A stretch of DNA of 5,758 bases. Origin: a bacterium (lineage in GTDB: Bacteria > SZUA-182 > SZUA-191). Shown here one piece after another: positions 1 to 3,922 of the stretch (position 1 is its first letter; each line of letters opens with the position of its first letter). The DNA lies in NCBI GenBank assembly GCA_003230535.1, contig QIEW01000052.1, positions 1 to 5,758 on the forward strand. The letters are read 5' to 3'. The position numbers and the translations under genes were made by a program. The notes beneath the pieces were generated by a model. The model was not told where the DNA came from. It made no database searches and saw only the letters and a program-made list of their open reading frames with translations.

Positions 1-25
1 TTTATCAAAAGCCCCCTCATCCTAA

Positions 26-48
26 CCTTCTCCCCCAAGGGGAGAAGG
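26..48. repeat. Intergenic palindromic repeat (10-bp stem, 3-nt loop)
   Basis: CCTTCTCCCC (26-35) and GGGGAGAAGG (39-48) are perfect reverse complements around a CAA loop. The C-rich text just before it (from about 11) resembles a widespread type of short bacterial intergenic repeat; that resemblance is from memory and unchecked. No T-run follows on either strand, so it is not a typical intrinsic terminator. No gene is visible around it. Confidence 0.6.
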
Positions 49-105
49 AACTCTCTATCCATCAATTTAAAATGGACAGCGTACTAGTGTCAAGTCCACC
101 ATAAA

Positions 106-248
106 GCCCAAATCCACCGTCAAAAACGAGAAAACCCTTGACCTTCCGGCAACATGCAGGCATAAAGTTTTACCAATTTGGTGAAAGAAAAATCGGTATA
201 ACCACTTGGGGCTCAAGCAAAAAGCAAAAATAGACGGTGGATTTGGGC
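106..248. mobile_element. MITE-like segment with perfect 16-bp terminal inverted repeats
   Basis: The left end GCCCAAATCCACCGTC (106-121) is exactly the reverse complement of the right end GACGGTGGATTTGGGC (233-248). Between them lie 111 bp with no open frame of note and a small inner palindrome ACCAA-T-TTGGT (172-182). This size and structure suit a non-autonomous miniature transposable element. No clear target-site duplication is visible next to the ends, so the limits could be wider than the inverted repeats. A further related-looking motif, AAGTCCACC (92-100), sits just outside the left end. No transposase is encoded. The alternative is a large regulatory stem-loop, but the 111-bp spacer makes that less likely. 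Confidence 0.5.
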
Positions 249-260
249 CGGCTACTTATA

Positions 261-289
261 TTGACTAAATACTGTAATTAATGTATATT
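261..289 (+). promoter_or_regulatory. Predicted sigma70-type promoter of the gspF operon
   Basis: TTGACT (261-266) lies exactly 17 bp before TATATT (284-289). Each hexamer matches the consensus at five of six positions, and the surroundings are strongly AT-rich. The expected transcription start is near 296, giving an untranslated leader of about 48 nt before the TTG start of gspF. It is the best promoter match seen in the window and would drive gspF-gspG-gspH-gspI at least. Its position 12 bp outside the right inverted repeat of the 106-248 element suggests the operon may begin here rather than being read through from an upstream gspE. Confidence 0.65.
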
Positions 290-343
290 TTATATAGTAA
301 ATCATTAATTGGTCGATAAGTATCAAATTGGAGGGCGAGCGGG

Positions 344-1561
344 TTGTCTGTATTTGTCTATCGAGCTTATGATGCCTCTGGAAAAATTGTAACGGGCACA
401 ATGGAGGCCCAGGAGCGGGAAGCGGTCATTGCCAAACTTCAGCAGTCAAGACATTTTCCGCTAAAAGTTGAAAAGGAGGCAGGGGAAGAAAAATCCGGCC
501 AGTTTGATCTCCTGCTTAAATTTAAATGGATCGGAACTAAAGAAGTATTGATATTTTCCCAGCAGTTAGCTTCACTGCTTGAGGCCGGTATCCAACTGGA
601 CCGCAGCTTATCTATCTTAATAGAACTTACTGAAAATAAAAAATTAAAGCTGGTAGTGGAAGATGTCCAGACTGCGGTTCACGGGGGAAGTTCTTTTGGC
701 GATGCTTTAGCTCAACATCCAGAGGCGTTTTCCAAAATTTATGTAAATATGGTCCGGGCGGGAGAATCCGGCGGGGTGCTGGAGCAAGTAATGCGGCGTC
801 TGGCTGAGTTCTTAGAGAATACCCAGGGCCTGAAGTCGGATATTATCTCAGCCATGATTTATCCTGCTATTCTTACCGTGGTAGCCGGCGGTTCAGTAGC
901 CTTGCTGCTTACTTTTGTAGTGCCTAAGTTTACAAAGTTATTTAAGGATATGGGACAAAGCCTCCCCTGGGCTACACAACTGCTGCTGTCTATCAGTGGA
1001 GCGATTAGAAATTCCTGGTGGTTGATAATCATAGGGTCGGTTTTGCTTGTTCTGGGAATTAAATATTATGTAAGCACCCCCGCGGGAAAGCTGCAATGGG
1101 ATACTCTAAAGCTAAAGTTGCCCCTGATAGGGTTATTGGTCCGCAAGATAGAGGTATCCAGGTTTTCCCGGACCTTTGGCACCTTAATTAATAGCGGTGT
1201 CCCTATTTTGAAAGGGTTGGCTATTGTCAGAGAGATAGTGAGTAATGCGCTAATGTCTAAAGCGATGGCTAATGTCCAGAGCGGGCTCAAAGAAGGGGAA
1301 GGAATAACGGCTCCGCTGCGCGCCAGCGGGTTATTTCCTCCTTTGGCTTTGCATATGATTTCTATTGGCGAGGAGACCGGTCAGCTTGATACTATGCTCT
1401 TAAAAGTGGCTGATAATTATGATGCTGAAGTCCGGATAACTGTAAAACGACTGATGGGTTTCCTGGAACCAATTCTTATTTTAGTTATGGGTCTTGTCGT
1501 AGGATTTATCGTATTGGCTATGCTGATGGCTGTCTTTAGTATCAATGACCTGCCTATGTAA
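344..1561 (+). CDS. gspF: Type II secretion system inner-membrane platform protein GspF
   Basis: A 405-residue protein of normal length for the family. GspF is the polytopic inner-membrane platform that links the cytoplasmic ATPase GspE to pseudopilus assembly. The N-terminus (VFVYRAYDASGK, residues 3-14) is typical. Two T2SSF repeat domains follow, about residues 68-192 and 270-395, each with family signatures: FSQQLASLLEAG (71-82) and RAGESGG (138-144) in the first, FSRTFGTLINSGVPIL (274-289) and IGEETGQLD (341-349) in the second. Hydrophobic membrane segments lie near 172-194, 224-242 and 373-397. The start is TTG, supported by GGAGG at 330-334 with 9-nt spacing and by the match of the N-terminus to the family. 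The related PilC of type IV pili is the main alternative, but the gspG-K neighbours decide for GspF. gspG starts 12 nt downstream. Confidence 0.95.
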   Translation: MSVFVYRAYDASGKIVTGTMEAQEREAVIAKLQQSRHFPLKVEKEAGEEKSGQFDLLLKFKWIGTKEVLIFSQQLASLLEAGIQLDRSLSILIELTENKKLKLVVEDVQTAVHGGSSFGDALAQHPEAFSKIYVNMVRAGESGGVLEQVMRRLAEFLENTQGLKSDIISAMIYPAILTVVAGGSVALLLTFVVPKFTKLFKDMGQSLPWATQLLLSISGAIRNSWWLIIIGSVLLVLGIKYYVSTPAGKLQWDTLKLKLPLIGLLVRKIEVSRFSRTFGTLINSGVPILKGLAIVREIVSNALMSKAMANVQSGLKEGEGITAPLRASGLFPPLALHMISIGEETGQLDTMLLKVADNYDAEVRITVKRLMGFLEPILILVMGLVVGFIVLAMLMAVFSINDLPM

Positions 1562-1573
1562 AAGAGGTGAAAA

Positions 1574-2143
1574 ATGTTTAGGACGAGGAATATGAATATA
1601 AACCGCCTGAATGGCGAATGTAGCGCTCCAGTAAATCTTCTCCGGCGGCATCCGGTTTTTTGGGGCGGGATAAATTGGCGGAGAAGAAAAAATAGGGCCC
1701 CAAATGCCTCCCAGCAAATCAGGGTAAACAAAGAAGCCGGTTTTACTTTGATTGAAATATTGGTGGTAATGATAATAATCGGACTTCTGGCGGCGCTGGT
1801 AGGGCCAAAGTTGTTTGGCCGGGTAGGAAAAGCTAAGCAGAATGCCGCCAGGGTCCAGATTAAGATGTTCGGTCAAGCCTTAGAATTGTTCCATTTGGAT
1901 ATCGGGCGGTATCCCACCACTGCCGAAGGATTGGATGCGCTCCGTTCTGACCCTGGAGCAGAAAACTGGGCCGGGACGTATACCACTGAGGAAATTCCTC
2001 AGGATCCCTGGAATAGAGAGTATAATTATACTTCTCCAGGCTCCCATGGAGATTATGATATATTTTCATATGGTCTGGACGGCACAGAAGGAGGTGAAGG
2101 GGAGAACGGAGACGTATCGAGTTGGAAGGGGCTCGGGCAGTGA
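1574..2143 (+). CDS. gspG: Major pseudopilin GspG with unusually long leader peptide
   Basis: GspG polymerises into the T2SS pseudopilus after the prepilin peptidase cuts its leader. The cut site is G56 before F57 (EAG/FTLIEILVV), with the conserved Glu at mature position 5 (E61) and a hydrophobic helix to about residue 78. The mature part of 133 residues is normal for the family and shows RYPTTAEGLDAL (112-123), PQDPWNREYNY (142-152) and the C-terminal calcium-loop region LDGTEGGEGENGDVSSW (168-184). The odd part is the 56-residue leader; usual leaders are roughly 6-20 residues. The ATG at 1574 has AGAGGTGA (1563-1570) upstream. The only other in-frame standard start before the cut site is the ATG at 1592 (leader of 50), so a short leader would need a non-standard start. 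The extra stretch (about residues 11-50) is Arg- and Trp-rich and looks inserted. The stop overlaps the gspH start by 4 nt. Confidence 0.95.
   Translation: MFRTRNMNINRLNGECSAPVNLLRRHPVFWGGINWRRRKNRAPNASQQIRVNKEAGFTLIEILVVMIIIGLLAALVGPKLFGRVGKAKQNAARVQIKMFGQALELFHLDIGRYPTTAEGLDALRSDPGAENWAGTYTTEEIPQDPWNREYNYTSPGSHGDYDIFSYGLDGTEGGEGENGDVSSWKGLGQ
1637..1708 (+). repeat. Interleaved inverted repeats within the gspG leader coding region
   Basis: Two perfect 8-bp inverted repeats interleave here. CTTCTCCG (1637-1644) pairs with CGGAGAAG (1679-1686), and TTTGGGGC (1659-1666) pairs with GCCCCAAA (1697-1704). The order is A-B-A'-B', the topology of a pseudoknot in RNA. GGCAT (1647-1651) can also pair with ATGCC (1704-1708). 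The segment coincides with the extra residues of the GspG leader, so it may be a small palindromic element inserted in frame, or an RNA structure affecting gspG translation. Chance pairing in GC- and AT-run-rich sequence cannot be excluded. Confidence 0.4.
2124..2131 (+). promoter_or_regulatory. Ribosome binding site that fixes the gspH start
   Basis: GGAAGGGG ends 8 nt before GTG at 2140. This favours the GTG over the in-frame TTG at 2122, which would add six residues and has no well-placed purine run. The GTG choice gives the short leader MKNRG, typical of a pseudopilin. It lies inside the last codons of gspG, so gspH translation is probably coupled to gspG. Confidence 0.6.
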
Positions 2144-2601
2144 AAAACCGAGGGTTTACCCTGTTGGAACTGCTGGTAGTGCTGGTAATTCTGTCGATTG
2201 TCATTGCTATTATAACTCCCCGTATAAAAAAAAGTTTGGATACATTACAATTGAAAACCTCCACGAGGCATCTGGCGGCTACTTTACGGGTAATGCGCTC
2301 TGAAGCGATCGCCAAGAAAAAGACGTCTGCGTTACTGGTGAATTTAGATGACCAGACTTTAACCGGAGATTTGCCCGAGGGGGGAAGCGAAGCTTTTCCG
2401 GAGGGAATCAAAATCAGCCAGGTAACCGTTGGCGAGGAAGAGGTATCTTCGGGTGAGGCGAAATTTAAATTCTTTCCTAAAGGTAATATTAGCGGAGGAG
2501 AAATTGTGCTGGAGAATAACCTGGGCTGGAGTTCCAGAATAACTTTGGATAGGATTACCGGTCGGGTAAAAATTGCTTATCTGGGAGAGGGAGAAGGATG
2601 A
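2140..2601 (+). CDS. gspH: Minor pseudopilin GspH
   Basis: A 153-residue minor pseudopilin of the T2SS tip complex. From the GTG start the leader is MKNRG, cut before F6. The mature N-terminus FTLLELLVVLVILSIVIAII has Glu at position 5 and forms the membrane helix (residues 6-26). The helix continues through a charged stretch (RHLAATLRVMRSEAIAKK, 43-60), characteristic of the GspH/FimT family. The C-terminal beta region carries FFPKGNISGGEIVLEN (111-126) and SSRITLDRITGRVKI (131-145), matching the family pattern of F-x-P-x-G, G-G and a final T-G-R-V strand. The start codon overlaps the gspG stop (GTGA, 2140-2143), and the stop overlaps the gspI start (ATGA, 2598-2601). FimT-like type IV pilins share this fold, but the operon position supports GspH. 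Confidence 0.9.
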   Translation: MKNRGFTLLELLVVLVILSIVIAIITPRIKKSLDTLQLKTSTRHLAATLRVMRSEAIAKKKTSALLVNLDDQTLTGDLPEGGSEAFPEGIKISQVTVGEEEVSSGEAKFKFFPKGNISGGEIVLENNLGWSSRITLDRITGRVKIAYLGEGEG

Positions 2602-3068
2602 GGATGAGGGTCCGGGCCGAGGGCGGGTTCACCTTACTGGAAGTAATGCTGGCAATAAGTGTGCTGGGCGTAGCCTTAGTGGTCTATATAGAATTAATTA
2701 CCATAAGCCTGCGCTCCATACAAAAGGCTTCCAACTTTACTAAGGCTACTTTCCTGGCCAGGACAAAGATGGAAGAATTGAACATGGAAAATGATCTTCC
2801 GGAAAGCGCGGCTTCCGGATACTTTGAGGATTATCCTGACTATAGCTGGAAAGTAGAAATAACTCCCATAGAGATAGATAGGGGTTCTCCTGTCAAACCG
2901 GAACCAACAGGATCCCCCTTTGGAGAAGAAGAACCGGCGGTTAATGTTTTGATGTATAAAGCTATGGTGCGAGTGACTTGGGAAGTCCGGCAGCATCTTA
3001 ACCGAGTAGAGTTGGTAACTCTTAAAACAGTGTTGGAGAAACCGCCGACTGAAGGATTGTCGAATTAA
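2598..3068 (+). CDS. gspI: Minor pseudopilin GspI
   Basis: A 156-residue protein. GspI forms the core of the pseudopilus tip with GspJ and GspK and is thought to nucleate assembly. The leader MRMRVRAEGG (1-10) is basic and is cut before F11. FTLLEVMLAISVLGVALVVY follows (11-30), with Glu at mature position 5. ATFLARTKMEELNM (50-63) matches the family motif of an Ala-rich helix ending in K-M-E-E-L. The C-terminal domain has the usual strand pattern (WKVEITP, 84-90; AMVRVTWEV, 122-130), with a Pro/Gly/Glu-rich loop at about 95-113. The start ATG overlaps the gspH stop as ATGA. An in-frame ATG at 2604 is also possible, and the purine-rich sequence at 2583-2597 could serve either. The next operon gene lies 854 bp away, unlike the other junctions. 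Confidence 0.9.
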   Translation: MRMRVRAEGGFTLLEVMLAISVLGVALVVYIELITISLRSIQKASNFTKATFLARTKMEELNMENDLPESAASGYFEDYPDYSWKVEITPIEIDRGSPVKPEPTGSPFGEEEPAVNVLMYKAMVRVTWEVRQHLNRVELVTLKTVLEKPPTEGLSN

Positions 3069-3192
3069 TATGCCGTAGCGGCAATGGCTGTTCCCTTAAG
3101 GCGGGAGAGGGCGGTTACTGATCTGGGCGCAGATATAAAAGCCATTTTTACAGAACAAAGCGCCTGTTCGGTGCGGGTTTAAATCCCCCCTG

Positions 3193-3213
3193 CCCCCCTT
3201 TATTAAAGGGGGG
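3193..3213. repeat. Perfect C6/G6 palindrome
   Basis: CCCCCCTTTA (3193-3202) pairs perfectly with TAAAGGGGGG (3204-3213) around a single T. A realistic stem is 9 bp with an ATT loop. No T-run follows on either strand, so this is a dispersed-repeat type of hairpin rather than a standard terminator. A second small hairpin, CCCAG-CTT-CTGGG (3216-3228), follows directly. Confidence 0.6.
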
Positions 3214-3276
3214 AACCCAGCTTCTGGGAACCCGTTGCCTTCCTTTTGGGAGGGGGAATCCATTGTCTCCCTCTTT

Positions 3277-3322
3277 TTCAGGTGGCGGCAGGTTCAGGAA
3301 ACCTGCCACTCGTTTAGGCTGT
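3277..3322. repeat. 46-bp direct repeat, copy 1
   Basis: The sequence is identical over all 46 bases to 3815-3860. It contains an internal inverted repeat: GGCAGGTT (3286-3293) pairs with AACCTGCC (3299-3306) around a CAGGA loop. This copy is followed by AAAAAGTG and then a separate hairpin (3338-3363). Confidence 0.85.
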
Positions 3323-3337
3323 AAAAAGTGTTTAGGT

Positions 3338-3363
3338 GCTGTCAGGTCCTCAGACCTGACAGC
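3338..3363. repeat. Perfect 11-bp hairpin with CTCA loop
   Basis: GCTGTCAGGTC (3338-3348) and GACCTGACAGC (3353-3363) are exact reverse complements around CTCA. A close relative lies at 3856-3881 with the same left arm but the loop read as TGAG, meaning the unit is present in the opposite orientation. No T-run follows. It belongs to a family of TGTCAGG/CCTGACA palindromes in this region. Confidence 0.75.
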
Positions 3364-3391
3364 CATCATACCATGATAACCTTTATTATCA

Positions 3392-3417
3392 GGTGTCATG
3401 AGGTAACTCCTAATACC
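3392..3417 (+). repeat. Imperfect hairpin with GTAA loop
   Basis: GGTGTCATGAG (3392-3402) pairs with CTCCTAATACC (3407-3417) with two mismatches and one G-T pair, closed by GTAA (3403-3406). The inner GAG-GTAA-CTC is the same as in the hairpin at 3539-3562 read on the other strand, so this looks like a decayed family member. An adjacent small inverted repeat, TGATAA/TTATCA (3374-3391), precedes it. Confidence 0.45.
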
Positions 3418-3439
3418 CAAGTTGCCATCAGATTATTAA

Positions 3440-3463
3440 CTGTCAGGTGGTAACGCCTGACAG
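3440..3463 (+). repeat. Hairpin with GTAA (GNRA-type) loop
   Basis: CTGTCAGG (3440-3447) pairs with CCTGACAG (3456-3463). The stem continues by a T-G and a G-C pair to a GTAA loop (3450-3453), which is a GNRA tetraloop in RNA. It shares stem sequence and loop with the hairpin at 3539-3562 on the opposite strand. Confidence 0.65.
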
Positions 3464-3538
3464 CACCTTTACTTTTGGTAATATCTGAGACGACAGCACC
3501 TTAATAGCTATATTTATGGTTTACAGTAGGGTATGGTG

Positions 3539-3562
3539 GCGTCAGGAGTTACCTCCTGACGC
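3539..3562 (-). repeat. Perfect 10-bp hairpin with GTAA loop on the minus strand
   Basis: GCGTCAGGAG (3539-3548) pairs perfectly with CTCCTGACGC (3553-3562). The loop TTAC on the + strand reads GTAA on the - strand. Compared with 3440-3463, both the outermost pair and an inner pair differ while pairing is kept, which is compatible with conserved structure or with copying of whole palindromes. Confidence 0.7.
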
Positions 3563-3620
3563 AAATCCTTCATGTTTGATGGCAACTTAGTATAACACCA
3601 CAGCAAAAGGAAATTCCTTG

Positions 3621-3744
3621 TATCTAGAGCCTCTTGCAAAAGCGCCAGGGCAGTGGCCCTGGCCTACCCCATATGGGTAGAGTTGGGGCCACTGCCCCAA
3701 CATATAGTACGGCTAACAATGACTTTTGCAAGAAACTCTCTATA
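3621..3744. mobile_element. MITE-like element with 22-bp imperfect terminal inverted repeats
   Basis: The left end (3621-3642) and the reverse complement of the right end (3723-3744) agree at 18 of 22 positions, including a perfect 11-bp block TCTTGCAAAAG (3632-3642) against CTTTTGCAAGA (3723-3733). The interior is made of palindromes: CCAGGGC-AGTG-GCCCTGG (3645-3662), CCCATATGGG (3668-3677) and TTGGGG-CCACTG-CCCCAA (3683-3700). GGGCAGTGGCCC (3648-3659) can also pair with GGGCCACTGCCC (3686-3697). The 124-bp length, inverted ends and absence of coding sequence are typical of a non-autonomous miniature element. Which transposase family it matches cannot be told here. Confidence 0.6.
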
Positions 3745-3746
3745 CT
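3719..3746 (+). promoter_or_regulatory. Possible weak outward promoter at the right end of the MITE-like element
   Basis: ATGACT (3719-3724, four of six matches to TTGACA) lies 16 bp before TATACT (3741-3746, five of six matches to TATAAT). It points toward gspJ and spans the right terminal repeat. It could supply transcription for gspJ-gspK after the operon was split. A terminator-like hairpin lies just downstream (3757-3779), which weakens this reading. Confidence 0.25.
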
Positions 3747-3756
3747 ATCAAGTTAG

Positions 3757-3779
3757 CGCACCTGCCGGTGCGGATTTTT
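3757..3779 (+). terminator. Possible weak intrinsic terminator
   Basis: CGCACC (3757-3762) pairs with GGTGCG (3767-3772) around TGCC, followed after GA by five T residues (3775-3779). The stem is short and the T-run modest. If active it would cut gspJ-gspK off from the gspF promoter. It may simply be another palindromic repeat: a related text, GCGCCTGTTCGGTGC, occurs at 3160-3174 without a good T-run. Confidence 0.3.
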
Positions 3780-3786
3780 ATACAAG

Positions 3787-3812
3787 GTTGGGTTGAGCTT
3801 GCGAAACCCAAC
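3787..3812. repeat. GTTGGGTT/AACCCAAC inverted repeat
   Basis: GTTGGGTT (3787-3794) is the exact reverse complement of AACCCAAC (3805-3812), with a 10-nt spacer that can add an inner GC/GC pairing. Palindromes of the TTGGGTT/AACCCAA kind are common dispersed intergenic repeats in bacteria. No terminator T-run follows. Confidence 0.55.
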
Positions 3813-3814
3813 AA

Positions 3815-3860
3815 TTCAGGTGGCGGCAGGTTCAGGAAACCTGCCACTCGTTTAGGCTGT
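3815..3860. repeat. 46-bp direct repeat, copy 2
   Basis: Identical over 46 bases to 3277-3322, at a distance of 538 bp. Its last five bases (GCTGT) form the start of the hairpin at 3856-3881. Identity this exact outside a gene implies recent copying, or gene conversion between the copies. Confidence 0.85.
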
Positions 3861-3881
3861 CAGGTCTGAGGACCCGACAGC
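3856..3881. repeat. Hairpin with TGAG loop, inverted relative of 3338-3363
   Basis: GCTGTCAGGTC (3856-3866) pairs with GACCCGACAGC (3871-3881) with one mismatch, around TGAG (3867-3870). TGAG is the reverse complement of the CTCA loop in the copy at 3338-3363, so the two copies are in opposite orientation although the 46-bp repeats beside them are direct. Confidence 0.6.
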
Positions 3882-3912
3882 ACATAAAAGGGGAACCCGA
3901 CAGCACATAAAA
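3872..3912. repeat. 18-bp tandem repeat abutting the gspJ start region
   Basis: ACCCGACAGCACATAAAA occurs at 3872-3889 and again at 3895-3912, a 23-bp period. The second copy ends 10 nt before the gspJ ATG, so the repeat cluster reaches right up to the gene's translation start region. Confidence 0.8.
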
Positions 3913-3922
3913 TGATGGGGCC

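Larger units (their letters stand above)
3419..3588. mobile_element. Segment bounded by 12-bp perfect inverted repeats
   Basis: AAGTTGCCATCA (3419-3430) is the exact reverse complement of TGATGGCAACTT (3577-3588). The 170-bp segment contains the two best GTAA-loop hairpins (3440-3463 and 3539-3562) in opposite orientation, and two copies of GACAGCACCTT (3459-3469 and 3492-3502). It may be a composite of inverted palindromic repeats or a non-autonomous mobile unit. It has no coding frame of note. Confidence 0.4.
3069..3922. other. Repeat-rich, gene-free region splitting the gsp operon
   Basis: This 854-bp interval lies between gspI and gspJ, where neighbouring junctions are 12-nt gaps or overlaps. 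No frame has both a credible ribosome site and a recognisable protein. It holds many inverted repeats, one 46-bp direct repeat pair, a MITE-like element and a 23-bp-period tandem repeat, listed separately. The first 110 bases or so (3069-3180) have only a small TGCCG-TAG-CGGCA hairpin (3071-3083) and a 32-codon frame without a ribosome site. The best reading is repeated insertion of small mobile or palindromic elements into a formerly continuous operon. The sequence cannot show whether transcription still runs through. Confidence 0.85.

Noticed and set aside
1860-2411. A 183-codon - strand frame opposite gspG/gspH
   Set aside because: It lies fully opposite two clear pseudopilin genes with strong protein motifs, and its own translation shows no recognisable domain. 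It is an antisense shadow.
3084-3182. A 32-codon frame beginning MAVPLRRER after gspI
   Set aside because: It has no ribosome binding site and no family resemblance that I recognise, and its last codons run into the repeat sequence. It could be a remnant but cannot be supported as a gene.
3193-3213. C6/G6 palindrome as an intrinsic terminator after gspI
   Set aside because: The stem is strong, but neither strand has a T-run after it.
3148-3420. A 90-codon open frame on the - strand in the spacer
   Set aside because: It is built almost entirely from palindromes and the G-rich repeat, its translation is low in complexity (Pro/Gly/Lys), and it has no family features.
3277-3860. CRISPR array in the spacer
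   Set aside because: There are only two copies of the 46-bp repeat, 538 bp apart, with no regular short spacers and no cas genes.
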